Shown here piece after piece: positions 8,564 through 16,804 of a DNA stretch of 51,768 nucleotides (position 1 is its first letter; each line of letters begins with the position of its first letter). The translations under genes were made by a program, and so were the position numbers. The stretch is from NCBI GenBank assembly GCA_012799365.1, contig JAAZLJ010000089.1, forward strand, positions 1-51,768, given 5' to 3'. Source of the DNA: Syntrophomonadaceae bacterium. Lineage in GTDB: Bacteria; Bacillota; Syntrophomonadia; Syntrophomonadales; Syntrophothermaceae. The notes below the pieces were generated by a model. The model had not been told where the DNA came from. It did not search any database and saw nothing but the letters and a program-made list of their open reading frames with translations.

Positions 8564-9354
8564 GCTTCTTCACCGCTTTTTAACAAAATGGCCCGGGTTA
8601 CAGCTTTATAGTCTTGAGCCCCACGGCAGGAAGGGGCATATTCGAATATGGTTTTCCCGAAACTGGGGGCTTCGGCCAGTTTGATATCGTTCCTAATCGG
8701 CGGCAGCAGCTGTTCTTCGCCGAAATTATGGGCGATCTCATGTAATACGCTGCGGGCCAAATTGGTACGCAGGTCGCATTTAACCGGCAGGATGCCCAGT
8801 AATCTGAGATCCGGGTTGAGCTCGGCGTTGATACGATAGAGAATACCCATCATCTGGGCCAGTCCATCCATGGAAAGGAAACTGGGTTCAATGGGTATGA
8901 CCAGCCAGTCGGCTGCTACCAGTCCGTTGACGGTGATAAGGCCCAGAGCCGGGGGCAGGTCGATCAAGACATAATCATACGTTCCTTCAATTTCCAGCAG
9001 CAGGTCCTGCAGCAGGCCTTCACGAGCCGGGCTCTCGGCTATTTCTATTTCCAGGGCCGAGAGATCCGGGCTGGATGGTATGAGGTCGAAAGCTTTGTCC
9101 CCCTGGAGAAAGTCCTTCAGGAGTGAGTTGAGGCTGGTGTTGTCCCGGGCAGCCATAAGGTGCATCAGCTGGTAGATGGTCATCGTCAATTGATGGGGAA
9201 GGATGCCGCAGCTGATGGTGGCCTGCGCCTGGGAATCGGCATCAATAACCAGCACCTTTTTCCCCTGGCGGGCCAGTCCGTCGGCGATGTTGATAGTACT
9301 GGTAGTTTTACCACTACCTCCTTTACGGTTAGCAACGACAATGGTTATGGCCAT
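8560..9354 (-). CDS. ParA/Soj-family ATPase
   Basis: 264 residues, typical ParA/MinD-family length. It begins with the deviant Walker A ANRKGGSGKTTSTINIADGLA (Lys at both ends of the loop), followed by VLVIDADSQAQAT and DYVLIDLPPALGLITVNGL (Walker B). Such ATPases form gradients on the nucleoid and position plasmids, chromosomes or protein clusters. Two bases after cheA and overlapping the TPR adaptor, it is almost certainly dedicated to the chemosensory array rather than to chromosome partition, as there is no parB or parS-like site here. GGAGGATAGCC precedes the ATG. Confidence 0.92.
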   Translation of the reverse strand: MAITIVVANRKGGSGKTTSTINIADGLARQGKKVLVIDADSQAQATISCGILPHQLTMTIYQLMHLMAARDNTSLNSLLKDFLQGDKAFDLIPSSPDLSALEIEIAESPAREGLLQDLLLEIEGTYDYVLIDLPPALGLITVNGLVAADWLVIPIEPSFLSMDGLAQMMGILYRINAELNPDLRLLGILPVKCDLRTNLARSVLHEIAHNFGEEQLLPPIRNDIKLAEAPSFGKTIFEYAPSCRGAQDYKAVTRAILLKSGEEA

Positions 9355-9356
9355 GG

Positions 9357-12143
9357 CTATCCTCCTATTTGTTCAGAAAGGTACTGCCGCAGCAGTTGGT
9401 TCAGGTTCAGAATCAGCACCACACTGCCATCTCCCAGGATGGTTGCCCCGGTGTATATCTTTAATGCAGCCAGCTCTTCGGTCAGGGATTTGATGACGAA
9501 TTCCTGCTGGTTTTTGAAGTGGTCAACGATGAGTCCGACCCTCATCCCGTCGATGGGGGCCACTACGATGGAAAGCCGGTCATCCAGCTGTTTCTCGTGG
9601 TTAGAATCAGGTACAGGTTCGATTCTTAGCAGTTCATGCAGAGGCATTAGCGGTAGGATCTGACCCCTGATGTCGGCTACTTGATTATCCTGATAGCGTC
9701 GGATAGCGGTAGGAGGCAGTTTAACCGTTTCTTCAATGGAGTCGAATCCGATTATGTACGGCTGTCCTCCCGCTTCGACCATCAATCCCTGAATTATGGA
9801 CATGGACAGCGGGATCTGCAGGGTGAATGTAGTACCGACATTGACTGCACTTTGCAGGGTTATGGAGCCTCCGACCCGTTCAATGTTGCTTTTTACCACG
9901 TCCATCCCTACTCCACGACCGGACAGCTCGGTTACTTCATCCCGGGTGCTGAACCCGGGGGCAAAAATGAGCTGGCAAGCTTCCTGGTTATTCAGGGACT
10001 CAATCTGATCGGTAGTGATCAGCCCTTTTTTCAAGGCATTCAGTTTAATCTCGTCTGGATTCAGTCCCCGGCCATCATCGCTGATTTCGATTACCACACT
10101 GCTGCCTTGATAATAAGCTCGCAGGTGAATGGTGCCCCGGGGGTCTTTGTCCAGGCTGCCGCGGGCCTCGGGGGTCTCGATACCGTGGTCGACGGCATTA
10201 CGGAGCATATGTACCAGGGGATCGTTAATAGCTTCCACTACGGTTTTGTCCAATTCGGTTTCTTCTCCCTCTACCTTGAGTTCTACCATTTTCCCGGCTT
10301 TGCGGGAGGCATCGCGTATGGTGCGGGGAAAGCGTTGGAACAAGGTGCGCAGCGGCACCATGCGGGCTGACATTATGGCATCCTGAAGCTCATCGGATAT
10401 ACGGGATACTTCGGCTGCCATTTCATTCATCTCCCGGGAAAGAGAGGGTAAATTGTATTCCAGGCTGACATTATTGGCCAGATGAAGGATGCGGTTCTTG
10501 GATACCAGCAGTTCACTGATAGCATTGACCAGCCGATCCAGCTTTTCCTGACTTACCCGAATGGATTGGGAAGTGATGGCTGCCGGTCTCCCGGCTGTAT
10601 CCGGTATCTGCCTGCGCTTTTCTCGAGCCAGGGCTTGTTTGGAAAGAGCTTCTTTAACGTCTTCTGCGCTGGCCATATCGTTATCAACCAGGATTTGGCC
10701 CAGTTTCTTCTGCTGTTTCAGGGCCTGGTCCAGATCCTCCGGCTTCAACTTGTCCTCGGACACCAGAATTTCTCCCAACTTTTTATCGGCGTAATCCCCC
10801 GGGGTAGATTCCACGGTTTGTTGGACAGCTGCTATCCTGGTTTCCAGCATATCTTTCAGGTCGGTAAAAGACTTGTGCAGAAAATCCAGCAGTGGTTGGC
10901 TAACCAGGTTTTCTTCCGGGGAGAATGTCTCCAGACGGTGCAGCTGTTCTGTTACACAGGATACTATATCGTCGTATTCAAGGTAGATGGCGCTGGATTG
11001 AAGATTTTTTAGAGCTCTTATGTACTGCTTGAATCTCTTCTGGTGAACCGGGTGGTTTTCCCGGACACTATTCAGGAGTGATTCCATGGAATCCAGGGCC
11101 TGATTGGTGATGTTGGTGAAGGCGGCCAGTTTACTGGCAGCCTTGTTTTGGTTTGCTGCTGGCTGGTCTTTTTTGGTTTCTGAAGATTCTGCTAATCCAC
11201 TTGATAGCGATTCTATTTGTTCAATCAGCTTGTCGAGGGTAAAATCAGCCTCCCGGTTCTCTTTGACCAGGCCGGTCAGGATAGTCAGCCGATCCACGGC
11301 CTGCAGAATCAGATCCACCATATCAGCTGGCGGTTCCTGAGTACCCTGGCGAAAAGTCTGCAGTAGCGATTCAGCCGAATGGGTCAGGGCTCTGATAAGG
11401 GATATAGGGTCCCGGGGATTATCTTCGTTTTGTATGCTGGCTACTACCCCGGCCCCACCTTTGATACTGTGAAATCCACGCAAAATAGCATTCAGCAGCT
11501 CCGGGTCATGGGGGTGTTTTTCCAGGGCTATGCAGTTTTGCTCAATAATGTACAGGTGTTCGGTGGTTTCTTCGATAAATTCCGCCCGCATCTGCTCGAA
11601 TAGGGCGGAAAGTTCTAACTTTCCAGATTCCAGACCAGATTCCGGTTTGGGTGGGGATTTCTCCTCCACCATTTCAGGGGAGGTTTTCTGGTTTTCAGCT
11701 GCTAACCTGGTTCGCAGCGCAGTTACTTCCTCAATAAACTCGGTATATCCGTAATCCGGAATGGTTATGTCGAATGTTGCTGCCGAGGAATCACTTTCCA
11801 AGTTCTGCACCTCGGTTCCCAGCTGATTGATCAAGAGGTTTAGAATATCTACTCCCTGCAGCAGGATATCGGTGACCTCGATACCAGCTGAATAAAGACC
11901 CTTACGCAGGTCGGTCATCAGGGATTCCAGACAGTGGGCGGTATCGCGTAGAGGAACCAGGTCGACAAAGCTGGCTACTCCCTTGATAGAGTGCAGGGCA
12001 CGAAATACCGAATCGACCAATTCTGGTGCGAAGTCGGCTTCCAGTTTCAGGATGTCTCCTTCGATGCCTTTCAAGTGTTCGGTTGATTCTTCGAAAATTC
12101 CCTGTAGTATTTCCAGATCGTCAGCTTCAAAGGTGAATTTCAC
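9357..12143 (-). CDS. cheA: CheA histidine kinase with two Hpt domains
   Basis: 928 residues, longer than usual CheA. Hpt1 (about 1-110; phosphoacceptor H51 in ALHSIKG) and Hpt2 (about 180-300; H225 in GFHSIKGG) are followed by a helical region and two short GspE/PilB N-terminal-like repeats around 455-505 (KLGEILVSEDKLKPEDLDQA, KLGQILVDNDMASAEDVKEA). Then come the dimerisation helices (about 528-600), the HATPase domain (MLRNAVDHGIE, DDGRGLN, GRGVGMDVV) and a C-terminal CheW-like domain. It reads receptor state and phosphorylates CheY/CheB and perhaps the receiver-HEAT protein. GTG start with a weak AAAGGCGG upstream; preceded by a repeat that separates it from cheY. Confidence 0.95.
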   Translation of the reverse strand: MKFTFEADDLEILQGIFEESTEHLKGIEGDILKLEADFAPELVDSVFRALHSIKGVASFVDLVPLRDTAHCLESLMTDLRKGLYSAGIEVTDILLQGVDILNLLINQLGTEVQNLESDSSAATFDITIPDYGYTEFIEEVTALRTRLAAENQKTSPEMVEEKSPPKPESGLESGKLELSALFEQMRAEFIEETTEHLYIIEQNCIALEKHPHDPELLNAILRGFHSIKGGAGVVASIQNEDNPRDPISLIRALTHSAESLLQTFRQGTQEPPADMVDLILQAVDRLTILTGLVKENREADFTLDKLIEQIESLSSGLAESSETKKDQPAANQNKAASKLAAFTNITNQALDSMESLLNSVRENHPVHQKRFKQYIRALKNLQSSAIYLEYDDIVSCVTEQLHRLETFSPEENLVSQPLLDFLHKSFTDLKDMLETRIAAVQQTVESTPGDYADKKLGEILVSEDKLKPEDLDQALKQQKKLGQILVDNDMASAEDVKEALSKQALAREKRRQIPDTAGRPAAITSQSIRVSQEKLDRLVNAISELLVSKNRILHLANNVSLEYNLPSLSREMNEMAAEVSRISDELQDAIMSARMVPLRTLFQRFPRTIRDASRKAGKMVELKVEGEETELDKTVVEAINDPLVHMLRNAVDHGIETPEARGSLDKDPRGTIHLRAYYQGSSVVIEISDDGRGLNPDEIKLNALKKGLITTDQIESLNNQEACQLIFAPGFSTRDEVTELSGRGVGMDVVKSNIERVGGSITLQSAVNVGTTFTLQIPLSMSIIQGLMVEAGGQPYIIGFDSIEETVKLPPTAIRRYQDNQVADIRGQILPLMPLHELLRIEPVPDSNHEKQLDDRLSIVVAPIDGMRVGLIVDHFKNQQEFVIKSLTEELAALKIYTGATILGDGSVVLILNLNQLLRQYLSEQIGG

Positions 12144-12174
12144 GACATACGGACCGCCTTTCTGCTGTGAAAAT

Positions 12175-12390
12175 AATTCGAAACCGCAGATATACGCTGA
12201 TGAACGCAGATTATACTAAAAATATACATTGAAGATGTGGCAATCTGCCAGGAGAGTATTGACCGAGTCGAGGAGTATCGGAGCGAGCCGGTTAATACTC
12301 TACGAATAATATGCTGTTTTCATTCGTCGGTGGTGTCGGTGCGATCGACATGAATGTCTGCTGTGATGCGTTAATCTGTGTCTAATTTTC
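12175..12390. repeat. dispersed intergenic repeat with near-inverted ends and internal hairpin
   Basis: The gap between cheY and cheA is filled by a repeat copy. The left end has CCGCAGATATACGCTGATG and AACGCAGATTA; the right end has GCGTTAATCTGTGTCTAATTTT, which is a near inverse of the left. An internal hairpin pairs GAGTATTGACCG (12254-12265) with CGGTTAATACTC (12289-12300). No ORF of interest. It looks like a short non-autonomous element or its remnant, sitting inside an operon. Confidence 0.7.
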
Positions 12391-12396
12391 ATTCTA

Positions 12397-12771
12397 CTAG
12401 CTTAACAACATGCGAATGTTCTCCAACAGGATTTCGGGATCGGTGGGCTTGACTATGTAAATATTAGCTCCGGCCTCGAAACCTTTTTCTTTATCCTTTA
12501 ATTCTTCTTCGGTAGAGACAATGATTATCGGCATGTCCTCATATTCGGGAACCTCTCGCAAGCGTTCGATCAAGGTATATCCATCCATGTTGGGCATGTT
12601 GATATCGGTGATAACCATTACCGGCTGTTCAGAACAACCGTATATTTTTTCCAGGGCATCAGCCCCGTCTACTGCGGTCAACACATCATAGCCAGCACTT
12701 TTTAATATGTAGCTGTGAAAGTTCCGAATCATTTCAGAATCGTCAGCTATCAGGACTATGCTCCTCGCCAT
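12397..12771 (-). CDS. cheY: single-domain response regulator (CheY-like)
   Basis: 124-residue receiver domain with the acidic pair in LIADDSEM, the phosphoacceptor about D56 in MVITDINMPNMDG and the conserved Lys in IVKPTDP. No output domain. AAGGAGG lies eight bases before the ATG at 12771, and cheR ends 13 bases upstream. It is well diverged from the other CheY of the locus, so the two probably have different partners. Likely phosphorylated by CheA. Confidence 0.92.
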   Translation of the reverse strand: MARSIVLIADDSEMIRNFHSYILKSAGYDVLTAVDGADALEKIYGCSEQPVMVITDINMPNMDGYTLIERLREVPEYEDMPIIIVSTEEELKDKEKGFEAGANIYIVKPTDPEILLENIRMLLS

Positions 12772-12784
12772 TACTTATGCCTCC

Positions 12785-13615
12785 TTAAGCCTGGTATACG
12801 ATCTGGCCATGCATTTTCCTTATTTTATAGGCCGTGCTCATGCGGCTAAGGGATTCAGCATGTCCCAGAAAGATAAAACCGCCTTGATTCAACATGGTGT
12901 AGAATCGGTCTACCACTTTTTTGCGGGATAAATCGTCGAAATAAATAAGTACATTGCGACAGAAAATAAAATCGTAGTTGTTTTCATAGCGCAGAGCCCG
13001 GTGATCCATAAGGTTCAAATGTTCAAAAACTACCATTTCTCGTACCTCAGGATTGACCATGTACTGGCCCGGGGCTGGAGAAGTAAAATATCTTTCCAGG
13101 TAAAGAGGGGGTACGTCTTTGACTGAACGACGGTCATATATTCCCTGACGGGCGGCAGCCAGGACGTTCTCATCTATGTCTACTGCTTTGATTATTGTTT
13201 GTTTCGGGCTGATGCCTTCCAGCATTTCCAGCAGAATAATGGCCAGGGTGTATGCTTCTTCTCCAGTGGAACAACCGGCACAGAAGATCTTCAACGTGGG
13301 AACTCCCATTTCCAGTTTGCGCCGGGTTACCTGCTGCAAACAGGCTTCCCCAAAAACCTGTAACTGCGAAAATTCCCGAAAAAAATAGGTTTCATTGACC
13401 GTCAGCAAATTTACAAGCTGCTGAAATTCCTGGCTTTCCCGATCAAACCACTTGAGATGTTTCAGGTATGCTTCTACGCTATCAAAACCGCCCATCCCCA
13501 TGCGCTTTTGCAAGCGCTTTTTGACGTAGTAAATCTTATTTTCCCCGAAATGGATACCGGTTCGGTCGTAGATGAGGTCCCTTAGTTGTATAAAATCTTG
13601 AATTGAAAGATCCAT
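12785..13615 (-). CDS. cheR: chemotaxis protein methyltransferase CheR
   Basis: 276 residues, the usual CheR length. An N-terminal helical domain (FIQLRDLIYDRTGIHFGENK) precedes a SAM-binding Rossmann domain with IFCAGCSTGEEAYTLAI (motif I), AVDIDENVLAAARQG and YDFIFCRNVLIYFD. It transfers methyl groups from S-adenosylmethionine to receptor glutamates, opposing CheB, both encoded here around one soluble MCP. ATG at 13615 with AAGGGTG upstream; 17 bases after the receiver-HEAT gene. Confidence 0.96.
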   Translation of the reverse strand: MDLSIQDFIQLRDLIYDRTGIHFGENKIYYVKKRLQKRMGMGGFDSVEAYLKHLKWFDRESQEFQQLVNLLTVNETYFFREFSQLQVFGEACLQQVTRRKLEMGVPTLKIFCAGCSTGEEAYTLAIILLEMLEGISPKQTIIKAVDIDENVLAAARQGIYDRRSVKDVPPLYLERYFTSPAPGQYMVNPEVREMVVFEHLNLMDHRALRYENNYDFIFCRNVLIYFDDLSRKKVVDRFYTMLNQGGFIFLGHAESLSRMSTAYKIRKMHGQIVYQA

Positions 13616-13632
13616 GGTTGTTTCACCCTTTA

Positions 13633-15105
13633 TTAACTGATATTCCTGAGCAGCTCTATGGAACGGTCCAGGGCCTCCAGAATATCAACATTATCGACCT
13701 GGTCGCGAAGTTTTTCCAGATAGCGTAAAGCCGCCGGGTTATTATAAAGTCCCAGGCCTTCAACCGCGCCCAGGCAGACCAGGGCATTGGTCGAAGAGGC
13801 ATAGTTCAAGAGCAAGGGGAAAATAGCCTCATTCGTATACCTGGCTAACAGGACCAGCAGCTCATATTTGTTAATGTCATTGATGTTCGTGGCAATATAG
13901 TTGGCCAGAGCCGATACAAGTTCATCGGGCAGTTCATTCCTACCGCTGCGGCGTAGAATACTGTCTACGGCGTTAATGATCTCTTTGGTCATGGTATCTC
14001 CCTTTTCCACCATCAGGGGTATTATCAAAGGCAGGTGTTCTTCTGAACCCTGGCGGCCGACAAACTTGACCAGGGAATATAGTTCCAGCTCGTTGATGGA
14101 ACCGGGGTCAGGATATAAGCTGGCCACGACCTTTACTGTATCTTGATTACCGATAATCGACATAGCTTCCAGACAGGTGCAGCGCAGCAGCAGGTTGTCG
14201 GCGGTAGTAAAGATGCGGTGAATGCGTTCGATGTAAGCACTGGCTTCCAAACGTCCCAGGTACTCGACTGCGGTGATAACGATGTTTAGTTCCGGGTCTT
14301 CCAGCGCTTCTGCCACCATACCCGGGGTATATCGGTTGTTGATTTGAAAGATAATATCCAGGGCAAACTTTCTCACATCTTTATCGTTGTTGTGCAGTAG
14401 ACGCTGTAGTCCTATGACGGCTTGTTCTCCCTGATAGGTAAGAATATCAATGCCGGCATTGCGGATAAAAGCATCATCACTATACAGAAGGGGGATAACT
14501 TTTTCTGCCAGGTCGGCAGCTTTCATACTCTTGAGTGCGTTAGTGATAACTTCCTGTACAAAGCGCGAGGGTTCTATCTGTAATCGCTTGACCAATGCCT
14601 CAATGGCCGGTGTCAGGTTATCGTAACCGATGTCTTCAGCCGCAAAGGCTCTCTCTTTTTCGTCATCCGAATTAAGACGTTCGATTAATGTTTGTATTTC
14701 CATTTCTTGTTCGCCTCCTACAGGGAATATCGATTCCGTCTTATAGCGGGTGGACAACTGCTCAATAAAACGTGCCAACCACTCCACCGAGACCGGTTTT
14801 AAAAGATAATCATAGGCCCCTGCATCCAGGGCTTCTGCTCGCGTCATGATATCAGCATAGCCGGTAAAAAGCACTACTGGAGTGTTTTCCCGATGAGGAA
14901 GCTGGTGGATATTCTGTAGTAGTTCCAGGCCCGACATACGAGGCATTTTAATGTCAGTGAGCACCAGGTGAAAAGGTTTGGCCATTATGGCTTTCAGGGC
15001 TTCATCACCGTCCCCTTTTTCGGTTACCTGGCACTGCAGTTCACGTAGGAAATCGGCAATGTAACGCCTGCTTTCGGCGTCATCATCAACCAGAAGTATA
15101 TGCAT
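13633..15105 (-). CDS. response regulator with HEAT-repeat output region
   Basis: 490 residues. Residues 1-125 are a receiver domain (acidic DDD at 7-9, phosphoacceptor D51 in LVLTDIKMP, Lys in YLLKPVS). From about 150 onward it is built of HEAT/armadillo-like helical repeats (for example IGYDNLTPAIEALVKRL, AGIDILTYQGEQAVIGLQRL, FALDIIFQINNRYTP), a protein-binding scaffold with no enzyme motif. Its receiver is strikingly like that of the adjacent sigma-54 regulator, so both may share the PAS kinase. It is the first gene after the sigma-54 promoter; GGAGAGGGGGG precedes the ATG. AGGAGG at 14714-14719 before an in-frame ATG at 14703 might also give a free HEAT product. Confidence 0.88.
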   Translation of the reverse strand: MHILLVDDDAESRRYIADFLRELQCQVTEKGDGDEALKAIMAKPFHLVLTDIKMPRMSGLELLQNIHQLPHRENTPVVLFTGYADIMTRAEALDAGAYDYLLKPVSVEWLARFIEQLSTRYKTESIFPVGGEQEMEIQTLIERLNSDDEKERAFAAEDIGYDNLTPAIEALVKRLQIEPSRFVQEVITNALKSMKAADLAEKVIPLLYSDDAFIRNAGIDILTYQGEQAVIGLQRLLHNNDKDVRKFALDIIFQINNRYTPGMVAEALEDPELNIVITAVEYLGRLEASAYIERIHRIFTTADNLLLRCTCLEAMSIIGNQDTVKVVASLYPDPGSINELELYSLVKFVGRQGSEEHLPLIIPLMVEKGDTMTKEIINAVDSILRRSGRNELPDELVSALANYIATNINDINKYELLVLLARYTNEAIFPLLLNYASSTNALVCLGAVEGLGLYNNPAALRYLEKLRDQVDNVDILEALDRSIELLRNIS

Positions 15106-15175
15106 AGAGTATTACCCCCCCTCTCCACTGTTATCGGGCTGTGGACAGCAGCAAAATGCCTTCAACATATAAATA

Positions 15176-15192
15176 TGCAAGAAGCATGCCAG
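15176..15192 (-). promoter_or_regulatory. sigma-54 (-24/-12) promoter of the chemosensory operon
   Basis: On the minus strand the sequence is CTGGCATGCTTCTTGCA, matching the RpoN consensus YTGGCACG-N4-TTGCW at all key bases except one C-to-T; the GG and GC cores are exactly 12 bases apart. The expected start of transcription is near 15165, giving a leader of about 60 bases to the ATG at 15105. A sigma-54 activator is the next gene upstream, so self-contained control is likely. Confidence 0.85.
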
Positions 15193-15219
15193 TGGCCGTA
15201 AGTCGAAAAAAGGCATAAA

Positions 15220-15247
15220 AGAGGGGGTAGATTGCTGCTGCCCCTCT
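15220..15247 (-). terminator. terminator-like hairpin after the sigma-54 regulator
   Basis: On the minus strand AGAGGGG pairs with CCCCTCT around a 14-base loop and is followed by TTTTAT. It lies between the activator sites and the sigma-54 promoter, so it could end the kinase/regulator transcript and insulate the chemosensory operon. Confidence 0.55.
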
Positions 15248-15252
15248 GGTGA

Positions 15253-15270
15253 GTGTGCAAATAGGTACAC
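15253..15270. promoter_or_regulatory. putative activator site (proximal dyad)
   Basis: GTGTGC-AAATAG-GTACAC, an imperfect dyad. It shares the half site GTGTGC and the six-base spacer with a second copy 31 bases away, and is centred about 97 bases before the predicted sigma-54 start. Both distance and helical phasing (about three turns between sites) suit an enhancer-binding protein. Confidence 0.6.
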
Positions 15271-15283
15271 CTATGAACACAAA

Positions 15284-15301
15284 GTGTGCGAATTAGCACG
15301 G
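15284..15301. promoter_or_regulatory. putative activator site (distal dyad)
   Basis: GTGTGC-GAATTA-GCACGG, second copy of the dyad, centred about 128 bases before the predicted sigma-54 start. See the proximal site at 15253-15270. Confidence 0.6.
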
Positions 15302-15337
15302 CCTTGGTCCTATTCGTTCGACTTCCAGGATAGACGT

Positions 15338-16804
15338 TTAGTCCTGGTCTGATATATGCTTTAGTCTGGAATAGAGGGAGCGGCGGGAAATGCCCAGATA
15401 TCTGGCGGTGGCGGTCTTGTTGCCCTGGTGCATTTTGAGTGCCTGACGGATTATATTATCGGTCAGTTCTTTAAGCGGCAGGCTGCCGGGGGGGAGGGTA
15501 AAATTCTGATGATCAAGCCAACTCGGATGGTCGGAGGCGTCCGAAACCCGGATGGGCTTACTCCGTTCCAATAGTTTCAAATGGTGAGGCTGTAATTCCA
15601 GTTCATCGTCCCAGATGAGGGCGGCATATTCCATAACATTACGCAGTTCTCTGACATTACCAGGCCATTCATAGTTCTGCAGGATTTCTCCGGCTTCAGA
15701 GCCGATAACTGGTACCGGTCTGGCTTCTGATTGGAAGAATTCGCCCAGAAACATATGAGCCAGGGGTATAATTTCTTCTCGACGTTCTCGCAGCGGTGGT
15801 AATTGAATGCGGGCTACGTTCAGGCGGTAATATAGATCCTGGCGAAAGGTGCCTTTTTCTACCATGGCGGTGATGTCCTGGTTGGTGGCGCAGATAAAGC
15901 GAACATCCAGAGGCACCTTTTTTAATCCTCCTACCCGATAAAAGGCTTTTTCCTGGATAACCCGGAGCAGTTTGGCCTGCAGGTTGACCGGCATCTCGGA
16001 AATCTCGTCCAGAAAGAGGGTGCCTCCCTGCGCCATATCCAGTTTACCTTTCCTGCCCCGGGGCTGGCTTCCGGTAAAAGCGCCGCCTTCATAACCGAAC
16101 AATTCGCTTTCAAACAGACTGGGAGTCAGGGCAGCACAGTTGAGGGCAATAAACGGCTCTGTACATTCTCCCTGACCGTAATGCAGATAACGAGCTACCA
16201 GGTCTTTACCGGTTCCGGTTTCACCTTCGATAAGCACCGGTATCGAGCGATTGGGGTGGAGTTTTGCGGCCTGGTCAAAAATTTTGCGCAGGGCCGGGGA
16301 AAAGATGCCAATCTGTCCCAGACCCTGATTCGTAAGATAGGCCTGCTGCAGGCGGGAAAGTTCATGTTTGGTTTCCGAGACAGCAGCTTCCACCACGTTA
16401 TCGAATTTATTGGTCAGGAAATGATTTTGCCTCTGCAGGGCCTGGTGTTCGGCGATGCGTTCTGTGAGGTGAACCAGTTCGTCTATATTAATGGGTTTGA
16501 GCAGGTAGTCATAGGCACCGGCCCGCAGAGCCTGCACCGAAGTGTGGAGGTCACCATAGGCGGTAAAAACCACCACGTTGACCTCGGTACCTCCTGGCAG
16601 GTGTCTTATATTATGGAGCAGTTCCAGACCTGACATGCGCGGCATTTTAATATCGGTCAGCACCAGGTGAAAGGAATCGCTGGCAAAAGCGTTCAGTGCC
16701 TCCTGACCATCAGCTTTTTCGGTTACTTCGTGGCCCAGACCTTCCAGGAACTCAGCCATAAAGGTTCTGCTGTCCTGTTCATCATCTACCAGAAGAATGT
16801 TCAT
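15338..16804 (-). CDS. sigma-54-dependent NtrC-family response regulator
   Basis: 488 residues: receiver domain (phosphoacceptor D51 in LVLTDIKMP), AAA+ domain with Walker A GETGTGKD, Walker B GTLFLDEISEMP and arginine-rich sensor regions, and a Fis-type helix-turn-helix (KTATARYLGISRRSLYSRLK) at the C-terminus. The sigma-54 contact loop reads GAFTGS rather than GAFTGA. It should bind upstream dyads and open sigma-54 promoters, most obviously the one 160 bases downstream of its own stop. ATG at 16804 lies eight bases after GGGAGG; ATG at 16807 is also possible. It overlaps the kinase gene, so the two form a pair. Confidence 0.95.
   Translation of the reverse strand: MNILLVDDEQDSRTFMAEFLEGLGHEVTEKADGQEALNAFASDSFHLVLTDIKMPRMSGLELLHNIRHLPGGTEVNVVVFTAYGDLHTSVQALRAGAYDYLLKPINIDELVHLTERIAEHQALQRQNHFLTNKFDNVVEAAVSETKHELSRLQQAYLTNQGLGQIGIFSPALRKIFDQAAKLHPNRSIPVLIEGETGTGKDLVARYLHYGQGECTEPFIALNCAALTPSLFESELFGYEGGAFTGSQPRGRKGKLDMAQGGTLFLDEISEMPVNLQAKLLRVIQEKAFYRVGGLKKVPLDVRFICATNQDITAMVEKGTFRQDLYYRLNVARIQLPPLRERREEIIPLAHMFLGEFFQSEARPVPVIGSEAGEILQNYEWPGNVRELRNVMEYAALIWDDELELQPHHLKLLERSKPIRVSDASDHPSWLDHQNFTLPPGSLPLKELTDNIIRQALKMHQGNKTATARYLGISRRSLYSRLKHISDQD

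Noticed and set aside
8560-9354. Chromosome partition parA/parB pair
   Set aside because: The partner has only a ParB-like N-terminal peptide and no DNA-binding domain, no parS-like site was seen, and the genes lie inside a chemosensory operon.
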